From Advenella sp048381675 (GTDB lineage Bacteria > Pseudomonadota > Gammaproteobacteria > Burkholderiales > Burkholderiaceae_B), in NCBI RefSeq assembly GCF_048381675.1, contig NZ_JBLWIS010000012.1, positions 29,068-93,067 of the forward strand: 64,000 nucleotides of DNA. The letters are read 5' to 3'. The position numbers and the translations under genes were made by a program. Of this stretch, positions 36,723-45,046 are shown one piece after another (position 1 is the first letter of the stretch; each line of letters starts with the position of its first letter). The notes below the pieces were generated by a model. It searched no databases. It saw only the letters and a list, made by a program, of their open reading frames with translations, and was not told where the DNA came from.

Positions 36723-36750
36723 TTGGTAATTTATAACAGAAAGGTATAAT
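36723..36750 (+). promoter_or_regulatory. Candidate sigma-70 promoter
   Basis: TTGGTA (36723-36728) and a perfect TATAAT (36745-36750) are 16 bases apart in the 413-base gap between the binding-protein gene and the cytochrome gene. It points to the plus strand, ahead of a terminator at 36802-36841. Confidence 0.5.
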
Positions 36751-36756
36751 AAATAT

Positions 36757-36841
36757 AATTTTTATAATTCCTTGGTATGTATAAAATTTGCTTTATGGCC
36801 CCAGTCTAACGGGGGGGTTAAGACTGTTTCGGCTTTTTTTT
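36757..36841 (+). ncRNA. Candidate small RNA (or attenuated leader)
   Basis: A promoter-like pair at 36723-36750 predicts a start near 36757. From there the only strong element is an intrinsic terminator: CAGTCTAAC (36802-36810), a G-rich loop, GTTAAGACTG (36817-36826) with one bulged A, then a run of eight T at 36834-36841. No open frame of note lies between. This gives a free transcript of about 85 bases. It could instead be a leader that attenuates the cytochrome gene at 37031. Confidence 0.35.
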
Positions 36842-37030
36842 CAAATCATGTCAGCTATTAATTTCATGTCTGGACTCCCGGGTTTGGCCGGACTGTTTTT
36901 AGCGAATTACAGGGCCCGGGTTATACACTATCCAAGAAAATGGCACGGATTTTTTAGTGCAATCAGGCAGGTACTGGTTATCATTATTGCCAATACACAT
37001 TGGCAGTTAACAATACCAAAGGAGAGTTCC

Positions 37031-37492
37031 ATGAGTATTATTTTTAAGTCCCGTTCGCTATTGAGTATTGCCTTGTCTGTCACATTGACAGCGTTTGCCA
37101 CTGGTGTTCATGCTCAGTCCGTGCAAGATGAAAAGCCCATGGCGCTTCGCGCTGTCATGAAACAGCTTGGCGATGATATGCAGGCAGTCACCGGTGCAAT
37201 TTCCCATGAAGACTGGGCACTGGTTGCCGGGTTGGCATCAAAAATTGCCAACCATGCCGAACCCCCTCCAGAGGAAAGGGTGAAAATCATTACTTGGCTG
37301 GGTGCTGACGCCAGCAAATTCCGGGGTACCGACCTGAAGATGAAAGAGGCAGCAACAGAGATGGGCGAAGCGGCAAAGCAGGCTGATGGACCAGGTGTTA
37401 TTGCAGCGTTTTCAAAAACGCAGCAGAATTGCCTGGCTTGTCATCAAATTTTCCGTCAGTCGTTTATCAAGCAGTTTTATGATAATCGTTAA
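37031..37492 (+). CDS. Cytochrome c, c'/c556 family
   Basis: Exported monoheme cytochrome of the four-helix cytochrome c' type. The 153-residue precursor has a signal peptide ending near GVHAQ and the heme site CLACH close to the C-terminus, as in cytochrome c'. The start at 37031 follows GGAGAG; the open frame continues upstream but contains no signal. The partner is unknown; roles in NO binding or electron transfer are known for the family. Confidence 0.88.
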   Translation: MSIIFKSRSLLSIALSVTLTAFATGVHAQSVQDEKPMALRAVMKQLGDDMQAVTGAISHEDWALVAGLASKIANHAEPPPEERVKIITWLGADASKFRGTDLKMKEAATEMGEAAKQADGPGVIAAFSKTQQNCLACHQIFRQSFIKQFYDNR

Positions 37493-37515
37493 AGATCAGG
37501 GGACGATCTGTTGCA

Positions 37516-37554
37516 AAAATGGGGGATGCCATTTTGGGTCAAGTCCCCCATTTT
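37516..37554. terminator. Bidirectional terminator between cytochrome c and gadC
   Basis: AAAATGGGGGA (37516-37526) and TCCCCCATTTT (37544-37554) form a perfect 11-bp stem with a 17-base loop between convergent genes. On the minus strand the stem ends in ATTTTTG. Confidence 0.8.
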
Positions 37555-37568
37555 GCTGTTATTGGCCG

Positions 37569-39125
37569 TTAGGCGTTTTCATCGGCCTCTTTGGACAACA
37601 GATGGTGCGGTGAACGTGCCCGTGGGTGCATGAAGAAATGCCCTTTGGGTGCATTCTGTGACGTGATGGGTACCAAGGTGACGTTGGTTTTCTTGCCACG
37701 TTTATCATGGATGGCATAGATGATAAATGGCAGGGCCACAACGATCAGGAAGCTGACCACCAGCAATGTTACGTAGCTTTCATCTGCAGCGGCACCAGGC
37801 AGCGAGCTTGGCGGGAAGAAAGAGATGATAAACGCCAGCACCGAGATGATAAAGCCGGTTGAGGCAACCAGAATCTTGACACCATTGCCACCGGGAATGT
37901 TAAAGGCGCGTTCTTTTTCAGGTTGCTTGCGTACCAGATGGATGTACCCGAGAAACAGCAGGAAATAGCTGCACAGGTAAATGACCACGGTGAGCGCCAA
38001 GGCAATCAGGAACGACATGTTTCCACCGCCTCCACCGGTATTGGTCAACACAATAATGGCAACGCTCGTAATCAAGAGTTGAGAAATAACCAGTCTGACC
38101 GGTACCCCGTTTTTGTTTACTTTCGAAAAGGCGGCGGGCAGGATTCCTTTTTGTGCGGTGACATACATGCCGCGTGAAGGACCAACAATCCATGAAGCGA
38201 TTTCAGCCAGCACGCCAAGCATCAGGAATGCAGCGATTACGCGTACCGTCCATTCAAAACCGGGGCCGAAATGGTTAATCAGTACGTTGAACGTTTGCAC
38301 CACACCGGCGGAAAGGTTGATTTCAGCATGAGGAATGACAGATGCTACTGACAGGCCGCCAATCGAACTCAGGCAGATGGCGGCAATCATCAGGAGCAAC
38401 ATGGCCATCGGGTAGTCGCGCCCGGGGTTTTTCATCTCGTTTACATGGGTGGCAGAAGCTTCGACGCCCATATAGCTCAGGATGAAGGCAACAAAGACCA
38501 CCAGGGTACCGATTTGGGTGAAATCCGGGAAAAACGTGGATGCACTCATTTCAATAGCCAGGGGGGCACCGCTTAGCAAATAGCTGATGGCGAGCACAAC
38601 CAGCACAAGCGCAGGTAACAGAATACCGGCAAAAAAACCGATTTTGGCAATTTGTGCGGTATATTTGGTGCCGCCAAATTGTGTAAAGGCCAATGCCCAG
38701 AGGATAATCAGGGCAGCAACGGTTTTGGTGGTTGGATCCGTATTAAGTGCTGGCCAGTTCAGGATATAAGAAAGTGCGCCTAAAACAAAATACAGCATGG
38801 GGATGAAGCCCACGGCGATCTGGAGGTAGCCGAAGGAAATGGCGGCAAAGCCCCATTTTTCACCGAGTGTATTGGATACCCAGGTGAATACACCGCCTTC
38901 TTCCCAGCCCTTGACGGTAGCCATTTCTGCTGCACACAGGCCAACCGGAATGAACCATAAAAGTCCGCCAAGAAGCAGGAAACACACCAGGCTGAAGCCG
39001 GATGTCGCAAAGGTTGGGTATTCATAAACGGCCATCACCATGGATGCGGTAATGGCAAAAAAGCCCAGCAGGGAAAGTTGTTTGCTGGCATTGGACGCAG
39101 ATGGTTTCACGATCGCTGTCTCCAT
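37569..39125 (-). CDS. gadC: Glutamate:GABA antiporter
   Basis: APC-family exchanger that imports glutamate and exports GABA, completing the proton-consuming cycle with GadB. The 518-residue form (ATG at 39125) has about twelve helices, the GadC-like opening KQLSLLGFFAITASMVMAVY (20 residues), and a C-terminal cytoplasmic tail rich in His and Arg (FFMHPRARSPHHLL) that in E. coli GadC acts as the pH-sensitive plug. It follows gadB by 130 bases that hold two hairpins. Confidence 0.92.
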   Translation of the reverse strand: METAIVKPSASNASKQLSLLGFFAITASMVMAVYEYPTFATSGFSLVCFLLLGGLLWFIPVGLCAAEMATVKGWEEGGVFTWVSNTLGEKWGFAAISFGYLQIAVGFIPMLYFVLGALSYILNWPALNTDPTTKTVAALIILWALAFTQFGGTKYTAQIAKIGFFAGILLPALVLVVLAISYLLSGAPLAIEMSASTFFPDFTQIGTLVVFVAFILSYMGVEASATHVNEMKNPGRDYPMAMLLLMIAAICLSSIGGLSVASVIPHAEINLSAGVVQTFNVLINHFGPGFEWTVRVIAAFLMLGVLAEIASWIVGPSRGMYVTAQKGILPAAFSKVNKNGVPVRLVISQLLITSVAIIVLTNTGGGGGNMSFLIALALTVVIYLCSYFLLFLGYIHLVRKQPEKERAFNIPGGNGVKILVASTGFIISVLAFIISFFPPSSLPGAAADESYVTLLVVSFLIVVALPFIIYAIHDKRGKKTNVTLVPITSQNAPKGHFFMHPRARSPHHLLSKEADENA

Positions 39126-39150
39126 GAAGAATAGGGTACAAGATACCGAC

Positions 39151-39173
39151 AAGGCCAATAGGTAATTGGCCTT
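39151..39173 (-). promoter_or_regulatory. Short perfect hairpin ahead of gadC
   Basis: AAGGCCAAT (39151-39159) and ATTGGCCTT (39165-39173) give a 9-bp stem with a 5-base loop, 26 bases before the gadC ATG on the message. It lies next to the second, longer hairpin and could affect gadC translation or mRNA processing. Confidence 0.55.
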
Positions 39174-39181
39174 ATGCGTGA

Positions 39182-39228
39182 CGACACTTTTGGGCAAGGT
39201 CAGAAAAAAGCATTGCCAAAAAGTGTCG
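39182..39228 (-). promoter_or_regulatory. Long hairpin in the gadB-gadC spacer
   Basis: Arms at 39182-39197 and 39213-39228 are 16 bases each with one mismatch and a 15-base loop; arms begin CGACACTTTT and end AAAGTGTCG. It starts 28 bases after the gadB stop. No U tract follows, so partial termination or RNase stop is likelier than full termination. Confidence 0.6.
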
Positions 39229-39255
39229 ATTTACATTACACGGCAGAAAAGCGGA

Positions 39256-40653
39256 TTATCCGTGGTTGAAGCCGGACCCTTCTTTTTCAGTCAGGGGCCG
39301 GGAGACAGGGTGTTTTTCGAAGTAGTCGAGCGCCCGTTTCATGTCTTCAATCAGCAGGCTGCCCAGGTCCATGCTGACACCGTGGCGGACAAGAATACGT
39401 TGAACGACCAGGTCTTCGCGGTTGGCAGGCATGGAATAGGCAGGAACCTGCCAGCCTCGGCTGCGCAGGCGATCGGCAAAGTCATAAAGGGTGTAGCCAC
39501 CAATCGCCTGGTCTTCTTTCAGTTTCCAGGCCAGGGCTGGAATGCCTTTTTGGCTGTCGCCATCGAAGAGGATTTCAAAGGGACCAAGCTTGCCGATTTC
39601 TTTGGCCAGGTATTGCGCGGTTGCATAGCAGGCGTTGTGGATTTTGGCGTAGCCTTCGCGGCCCAGGCGCAGGAAATTATAGTACTGGGCAATGATCTGT
39701 CCACCGGGGCGGGAAAAGTTCAATGCAAACGTGGGCATATCGCCGCCCAGGTAATTGACATTGAAAATAAGCTCTTCGGGCAAGTCAGTTGCTTCACGCC
39801 AGACAACCCAGCCGGCACCTAAGGGAGCCAGGCCAAATTTATGGCCGGAAGTATTGATGGATTTGACGCGTGGCAGGCGGAAGTCCCACTCGATATCGGG
39901 TGCGCAAAAAGGAGCCAGGAAGCCGCCGCTTGCGCCGTCTACGTGTATGGGGATGTCCAGGTCGGTTTCTTCTTGCAGTTTGTCAAGGGCATCATGTACT
40001 GCCTTGACCGGTTCGTATTGGCAGGTGAAGGTGACACCCAGGGTAGGTACAACACCGATAGTGTTTTCATCTACGCGCTTGAGCACTTCTTCAGGGCTCA
40101 TGATCAGGCGGTCGCCTTCCAGCGGAATTTCACGCAGTTCAACATCGAAATAACGGGCAAATTTATGCCAGCAGATTTGTACCGGACCGCAAATCAGGTT
40201 TGGCTTGTCAGTGGGTTTGCCCAGTGCCTGGCGTTTTTTGCGCCAGCTCCATTTCAGGGCCAGGCCACCGAGCATGGCGGCTTCGGAAGAGCCGGTGGTA
40301 GAGCAGCCCAGGGTGTTTTCCGCATCGGGAGAATGCCACAAGTCAGCGATCATTCTTACGCAACGAGCCTCAATCTCGGCGGTCTGGGGATATTCATCCT
40401 TATCGATCATGTTTTTGTCGATGGACAGATCCATGAGGTCGCGGATTTCGTCATCGACCCAAGTCTGGCAAAAGGTGGCCAGGTTTTGTCGTGAGTTGCC
40501 GTCAAGCATCAATTCATCGCGAACAGCGGCAAAAACATTTTGCGGGTTGCGTTCATGTGAAGGGAATTTGCTTTTGGGTAAGGAGGAAGAAAGTTCGAGC
40601 GATGAGTACACATCGTCAAGTTGATTAAAGCTCGTATCTGGATTTTTAGTCAT
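39256..40653 (-). CDS. gadB: Glutamate decarboxylase
   Basis: PLP enzyme that turns glutamate and a proton into GABA and CO2. The 465-residue length equals E. coli GadA/B. The PLP lysine lies in INTSGHKFGL; other family segments are GCSTTGSSEAAML, HVDGASGGFLAPF and RGWQVPAYSMP. The C-terminal end (GSGFNHG) differs from the E. coli tail but keeps a His. It is the first gene of the gadB-gadC unit, with a long AT-rich upstream region. Confidence 0.95.
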   Translation of the reverse strand: MTKNPDTSFNQLDDVYSSLELSSSLPKSKFPSHERNPQNVFAAVRDELMLDGNSRQNLATFCQTWVDDEIRDLMDLSIDKNMIDKDEYPQTAEIEARCVRMIADLWHSPDAENTLGCSTTGSSEAAMLGGLALKWSWRKKRQALGKPTDKPNLICGPVQICWHKFARYFDVELREIPLEGDRLIMSPEEVLKRVDENTIGVVPTLGVTFTCQYEPVKAVHDALDKLQEETDLDIPIHVDGASGGFLAPFCAPDIEWDFRLPRVKSINTSGHKFGLAPLGAGWVVWREATDLPEELIFNVNYLGGDMPTFALNFSRPGGQIIAQYYNFLRLGREGYAKIHNACYATAQYLAKEIGKLGPFEILFDGDSQKGIPALAWKLKEDQAIGGYTLYDFADRLRSRGWQVPAYSMPANREDLVVQRILVRHGVSMDLGSLLIEDMKRALDYFEKHPVSRPLTEKEGSGFNHG

Positions 40654-40944
40654 TTTACTATCCTAAGCGCGAACGTGTTGTGAAAGTTAAGGTTGAGGAT
40701 TGACTGTTGCTGATCATAAAAGCAAAATACTGTGCGTTTATGACAAAAAAATTTTAGTTCTGAAATTTTTACATTGAAATTTAACAGAATGAACAACCGA
40801 GGTAAGTTTTCATTTTCAATTTTTATTAAATATTACTGTCATTATTTAGGTATTTCAATGGTAAATTTATTAATGTACATTTCTTGGTGAAGGTGAATAT
40901 ATAAGAATTGTAAATTTCAACCCGTTTTTTTTCATAATAAGAAA
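40654..40944. other. AT-rich upstream region of gadB
   Basis: About 290 bases with no credible gene and long A and T tracts, such as the ones near 40745 and 40930. It must hold the gadB promoter, but I could not place a convincing -35/-10 pair. The composition fits curved DNA or H-NS/MvaT-type silencing; this is inference. Confidence 0.5.
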
Positions 40945-40989
40945 TGCCTGCCTGAGATTGGATCCAGTGAGTCCAATCTCAGGCAGGCA
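40945..40989. terminator. Very strong perfect hairpin
   Basis: An 18-bp perfect stem (arms 40945-40962 and 40972-40989, beginning TGCCTGCCTGAGATTGG) with a 9-base loop. On the minus strand ATTTCTTATT follows, so it most likely ends minus-strand transcription from the decayed region above it and insulates the gadB promoter. Confidence 0.7.
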
Positions 40990-40998
40990 AGTTACTGT

Positions 40999-41403
40999 TT
41001 AGCGGTTAAATTCCAGGCTTGGTGTGAGCTTACCCCTCTGGCAACAATCTGGCTTGACCATTTCCTGAAGGACGATAGTCATCGGAATTGATGTGGTTTT
41101 AACTGAAAACAATCAACTCTGGATGGTCCGCATTCTCGAAAATCCGCTTGACTCTTTCTTGCCATACAGTTTTTGCAAGGCTTTGAGGGTCATCAGGTAG
41201 GCCCGGCAACGGTTGGGCAGGAGTGTCCAGCCAGCTTTACGATGTCCCGCTTTTATTTTTTCCATAAGCCGGTATGAGCGCATGGGTATTTGCAGGGCAG
41301 AATGAAACTGGCCGTGATTTTTAATGCATGTCTTGTTGAGGCTGGCGGATACTGCTTCAAAATTGCCAATATTCGGGCTATCCTGTGAACCAGTATGTAA
41401 AGC
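40999..41403 (-). pseudogene. Possible decayed gene of unknown family
   Basis: One minus-strand frame is open from 41403 to a TGA at 41113-41115 and then again to a TAA at 40999-41001, nearly 400 bases with a single internal stop and no good start at the upstream end. The first part could be read from an ATG at 41283 (56 residues, MRSYRLMEKIKAGHRKAGW...), the second from an ATG at 41082 (27 residues ending LTPSLEFNR). The shared frame and the hairpin just past the end suggest one broken gene, but two short unrelated frames, or chance, remain possible. I do not recognise the family. Confidence 0.3.
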
Positions 41404-41434
41404 TTATTGAATCCTCATTGTTACAGGCAAACCC

Positions 41435-42229
41435 ATGTTAAAAGTTGGCATCCACAGCGATCTGCATACCGAGTTTAGTGCATGTACCATTACTAATTTG
41501 CCAGAACTGGATGTCCTGGTGCTGGCCGGTGATATGGGAGACTTGTCTTCGATGGCCCACTTTTTGGGCCGAATCAGGCGCGAGGCCCCCGGATTACCCG
41601 TTCTGTATGTATTAGGCAATCATGAATATTATGGCCTTGAGTTTGAAAAGGCCAAACAATATTACCGTCAGCTTTGTGAAGCTTATCAGGTAACCCTGCT
41701 GGACAATGAGGTGGTGCAAATAGGCGATGTGCTGTTTGTAGGCAGTACGCTCTGGACTGATTTTTCACTGGCTGGGCAGGCCGATATTTCCATGCAGTGG
41801 GCCCGTAAAAAAATTCCCGACTTCCGGAAAATACATTGTTATTCCGCTAATGGCAGTCTGGTGGCGATGCAGCCAGCCAATACGGTCAAAGAATATAAAA
41901 AAGCCTGTGCCTTCATTCGGGAAGCCTTGCTGTCAGAAAACAAAGCGGTCAGGAAAAAAGTGGTGGTTTCACATTTTCTGCCTGCCTTCGAGTTGCTGGC
42001 TACGGCTTATCGCCAGGATGCTGATGCGCTGATTCAGAGTGCTTATTGGGCCACGGATATCCCGCATTTATATCAATTGGCCGATGTCTGGATATACGGT
42101 CACAGTCATGATTGTATTGAAACCACGGTGGGGGCAACTCGTTTTCTGTCGAATCAGCGAGGCTATAGCAAAGTCATGAATCAGGTACAGTGTGAGGATT
42201 ATCAGCACGGTTATTGTATTGAAATTTAA
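41435..42229 (+). CDS. Metallophosphoesterase (calcineurin-like)
   Basis: A 264-residue cytosolic phosphoesterase with the two-metal motifs in order: HSDLHTE, LAGDMGD, GNHEYY, VVSHFLP and GHSHD. There is no signal peptide. The family covers phosphodiesterases, nucleases and phosphatases, and the substrate cannot be predicted. It stands alone between the decayed stretch and frmR; frmR begins 65 bases later, behind its own operator. Confidence 0.88.
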   Translation: MLKVGIHSDLHTEFSACTITNLPELDVLVLAGDMGDLSSMAHFLGRIRREAPGLPVLYVLGNHEYYGLEFEKAKQYYRQLCEAYQVTLLDNEVVQIGDVLFVGSTLWTDFSLAGQADISMQWARKKIPDFRKIHCYSANGSLVAMQPANTVKEYKKACAFIREALLSENKAVRKKVVVSHFLPAFELLATAYRQDADALIQSAYWATDIPHLYQLADVWIYGHSHDCIETTVGATRFLSNQRGYSKVMNQVQCEDYQHGYCIEI

Positions 42230-42254
42230 CCCTTTTATTTTCAAATTTCCTCTG

Positions 42255-42275
42255 ATATACTATACCCTAGTATAT
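42255..42275. promoter_or_regulatory. FrmR-type operator
   Basis: ATATACTA (42255-42262) and TAGTATAT (42268-42275) are perfect arms around TACCC. AT-rich arms around a C-run is the form of FrmR/RcnR-family operators, and the site lies 20 bases ahead of frmR, overlapping the likely promoter. Confidence 0.75.
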
Positions 42276-42294
42276 TATTTAAGGGCAATATCTC

Positions 42295-42570
42295 ATGCCA
42301 CATTCGCCTCAGGAAAAGAAACGTGTACTCGCACGCATACGCCGTATTCGCGGTCAGTGTGATGCGCTTGAACGTGCGCTTGAAGACGGGGCCGATTGTG
42401 GTCCCGTACTGCAGCAGATTGCGGCTATCCGCGGTGCTGTAAACGGCCTGATGTCGGAAGTGATGGAGGCCCATATACGCGAAGAGTTCGGTCAGTCGGA
42501 TCTTTCGGCAGAACGGCGTGCGCAAAGCGTCAATGAGTTAACCGGTCTGGTCCGCTCATATCTGAAATAA
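42295..42570 (+). CDS. frmR: Formaldehyde-sensing repressor FrmR
   Basis: CsoR/RcnR-family all-helical repressor of formaldehyde detoxification. The 91-residue protein matches E. coli FrmR closely by eye and keeps P2 and C35, the residues cross-linked by formaldehyde, plus H60 and E64. The block RIRRIRGQCDALERALE is the DNA-binding helix. It is followed by frmA, and its own operator lies just upstream, implying autoregulation of the pair. Confidence 0.94.
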   Translation: MPHSPQEKKRVLARIRRIRGQCDALERALEDGADCGPVLQQIAAIRGAVNGLMSEVMEAHIREEFGQSDLSAERRAQSVNELTGLVRSYLK

Positions 42571-42627
42571 TATAAAGCGGCCGTTGCCGCATTCCCTCTG
42601 AACAAACTGCTATTCCAGGAGAAAACC

Positions 42628-43737
42628 ATGAAATCACGTGCCGCAGTTGCTTTTGAACCGGGCAAGCCTTTGCAAATTGTAGAGATTGATGTTGAACCAC
42701 CCCGTAAAGGCGAGGTGCTGGTCAAAATCACCCATACCGCCTTGTGCCATACCGATGCCTATACGCTTTCCGGGGTTGATCCCGAAGGGGTTTTTCCGGC
42801 CGTCCTGGGCCATGAAGGTGGCGGTATTGTGGTGGAAGTGGGCGAGGGCGTGACCAGCGTCAAGCCGGGTGACCATGTGATTCCCCTTTACACGGCAGAA
42901 TGCGGCAAGTGCAAATTCTGCACATCGGGTAAAACCAATCTGTGTTCATCCGTTCGGGAAACCCAGGGCAAGGGCCTCATGCCCGACGGCACCACCCGTT
43001 TCAGCTATAACGGCCAGCCCATTTACCACTACATGGGCACCAGTACTTTCAGTGAATACACAGTGGTGGCCGAAGTGTCGCTGGCCAAGGTCAATCCCGA
43101 GGCACCGCTTGAAAAGGTCTGCCTGTTGGGTTGCGGTGTCACCACTGGTATTGGAGCGGTTCACAACACCGCCAAGGTCAAAGAGGGAGACACCGTGGCC
43201 GTGTTCGGTCTGGGCGCCATTGGCCTGGCGGTTATCCAGGGAGCCGTGCAGGCCAAGGCCGGCCGGATTATTGTCATAGATACCAACCCCAATAAGTTCA
43301 TTCTGGCCAAGGCACTGGGCGCGACCGATTGCGTCAACCCCAAAGACCATGACCGCCCCATTCAGGACGTCATTGTTGAAATGACCGATGGCGGCGTGGA
43401 TTTCAGTTTTGAATGTATCGGTAATGTTGATGTGATGCGTTCAGCCCTGGAATGCTGTCATAAAGGCTGGGGTGAAAGCGTGATTATTGGTGTGGCGGCC
43501 GCCGGTCAGGAAATCCGGACCCGTCCATTCCAGCTGGTCACCGGTCGGGTCTGGCGTGGCAGTGCCTTCGGGGGTGTCAAAGGGCGTACCCAATTGCCTG
43601 GCATGGTAGAGCAGGTCATGGCCGGAGAGCTTGATCTTGATCCGTACATTACCCATACCTTGCCGCTGGAGCGCATTAACGAAGCGTTTGACCTGATGCA
43701 TGAAGGTAAATCCATCCGTGCGGTAATTCATTATTAA
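42628..43737 (+). CDS. frmA: S-(hydroxymethyl)glutathione dehydrogenase (class III alcohol dehydrogenase)
   Basis: Oxidises the glutathione-formaldehyde adduct with NAD. The 369-residue zinc enzyme has catalytic ligands in ALCHTDAY and VLGHEGGG, the structural zinc cysteines in CGKCKFCTSGKTNLC, and the NAD fold VFGLGAIGL. AGGAG precedes the ATG. The usual S-formylglutathione hydrolase gene (frmB) is not next to it; tandem terminators follow instead. Confidence 0.96.
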   Translation: MKSRAAVAFEPGKPLQIVEIDVEPPRKGEVLVKITHTALCHTDAYTLSGVDPEGVFPAVLGHEGGGIVVEVGEGVTSVKPGDHVIPLYTAECGKCKFCTSGKTNLCSSVRETQGKGLMPDGTTRFSYNGQPIYHYMGTSTFSEYTVVAEVSLAKVNPEAPLEKVCLLGCGVTTGIGAVHNTAKVKEGDTVAVFGLGAIGLAVIQGAVQAKAGRIIVIDTNPNKFILAKALGATDCVNPKDHDRPIQDVIVEMTDGGVDFSFECIGNVDVMRSALECCHKGWGESVIIGVAAAGQEIRTRPFQLVTGRVWRGSAFGGVKGRTQLPGMVEQVMAGELDLDPYITHTLPLERINEAFDLMHEGKSIRAVIHY

Positions 43738-43748
43738 TGTGTCATTGA

Positions 43749-43826
43749 CCTGCCTGGAAAAACAGGCGGGTTTTGAGACCGAAGCGGCTTTGCGTTGGCT
43801 GGCGGGACCAGCGGGCAAAGCCGCTT
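43749..43826 (+). terminator. Tandem terminators after frmA
   Basis: First hairpin: CCTGCCTG (43749-43756) with CAGGCGGG (43763-43770), one mismatch, followed by TTTT. Second hairpin: AAGCGGCTTTGC (43782-43793) with GCAAAGCCGCTT (43815-43826), a perfect 12-bp stem followed by TTCATTGTTT. Both follow the frmA stop. The remaining 200 bases to sbp are AT-rich and hold no gene I can support. Confidence 0.75.
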
Positions 43827-44026
43827 TTCATTGTTTGTGGATGAATATTTAATATATCTTTTGGTAATATGGAAATTATTATTTAGTCGTTCCTATGTAT
43901 ATATCTCTTTGTTATTCTTGCTTCAACCTTACGCTAATAACTTCCAGTTGGCAACGAAGCAAACACTGTGGGTAAAAGAGAATAAAGGTGCCTGCAAAAT
44001 TTACTTATTTGAATGAGATATAGATT

Positions 44027-45037
44027 ATGTTGAAGAAAATAATTCTGGCTGTGGCAACGGTATCCGCTTTTTCAGCAACAGCGGCGCATGCCCAGGAAAA
44101 AGCCATACTGAATGCCTCTTATGATGTTGCCCGCGAGCTGTTTGGCGCCATTAACCCCAAGTTTGTCGAATACTGGAAAGCCAAAACGGGCGAGGACGTC
44201 AAGATTGACCAATCGTTTGCCGGTACTTCCCGCCAGGCCCAGGATATCGTCCAGGGCAAAAAAGCGGACGTGGTGACTTTCAATCAGGTGACGGATATCA
44301 ATTTTCTGGAAAAGAATGGCCTTGTTAAAGAAGACTGGCAGAAGGCGTTTGCAAACAACAGCTCTCCTTACTACAGCACGATCGCTTTCCTGGTACGCGA
44401 AGGCAATCCCAAGAACATCAAAACCTGGGATGACCTGGTGCGTGAAGATGTAAAAGTGGTTTTTCCCAACCCGAAAACATCCGGCAATGCGCGCTACTCT
44501 TACTTGGGCGCCTGGTTATATGCCAATGAGAAATTCAATGGTGATGAGGCCAAGATTAAGGAATTTGTCGGCAAATTGCTGGGTAATGTGGTTAACTTCC
44601 CGACAGGTGGCCGTGCCGCAACGGTTGCCTTTGCCCAAAACGGGCAGGGTGATGCACTGCTGACCTTTGAATCGGAAGTAATTAACATTGCCAACGACAA
44701 AGAATATAAAGACAAGGGCTTTGAAGTGGTGGTGCCACCGGTTTCCGTACTGGCCGAATTCCCGGTAGCCGTGGTGGACAAAGTGGTCGATAACCGTGGT
44801 ACCCGAGATCTGGCAAAAGAATACCTGCAGTTCCAGTACAGCAAGGATATCCAGCAACTGTTAACCACGTTTAATCTGCGTGTGCATGACCCTGAAGTGG
44901 TCAAGGCAACAGAAGCCCAGTATGCGCCTGTACGTACCATTAACCCTACCGATGTTTTGGGATCATGGAATGAAATCCAGGAAAAACATTTTGGTTCAGG
45001 CGGTATACTTGACGGTTTATTGTCCAAGCGTCGTTAA
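44027..45037 (+). CDS. sbp: Sulfate ABC transporter substrate-binding protein
   Basis: Periplasmic sulfate/thiosulfate-binding protein. The 336-residue precursor has a signal peptide ending at AAHA, then NASYDVAREL, INPKF, the sulfate-contact region QSFAGTSRQAQ and FPNPKTSGNARYSYL, all typical of Sbp/CysP. It starts the run sbp-cysT-cysW. Confidence 0.93.
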   Translation: MLKKIILAVATVSAFSATAAHAQEKAILNASYDVARELFGAINPKFVEYWKAKTGEDVKIDQSFAGTSRQAQDIVQGKKADVVTFNQVTDINFLEKNGLVKEDWQKAFANNSSPYYSTIAFLVREGNPKNIKTWDDLVREDVKVVFPNPKTSGNARYSYLGAWLYANEKFNGDEAKIKEFVGKLLGNVVNFPTGGRAATVAFAQNGQGDALLTFESEVINIANDKEYKDKGFEVVVPPVSVLAEFPVAVVDKVVDNRGTRDLAKEYLQFQYSKDIQQLLTTFNLRVHDPEVVKATEAQYAPVRTINPTDVLGSWNEIQEKHFGSGGILDGLLSKRR

Positions 45038-45046
45038 ATATTCTTG

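Noticed and set aside
36788..37030. Upstream extension of the cytochrome c frame
   Set aside because: It passes through a terminator hairpin; the ATG at 37031 has a clear ribosome site and a signal peptide.
39166..40494. Two plus-strand frames of about 217 codons opposite gadB
   Set aside because: Shadows of gadB; the content is irregular with no motif.
40654..40760. TTGTCA/TATGAT promoter for gadB on the minus strand
   Set aside because: The spacing is 22 bases, too long for a normal sigma-70 promoter.
43795..44016. 73-codon plus-strand frame between frmA and sbp
   Set aside because: It starts inside a terminator hairpin and reads through AT-rich spacer.
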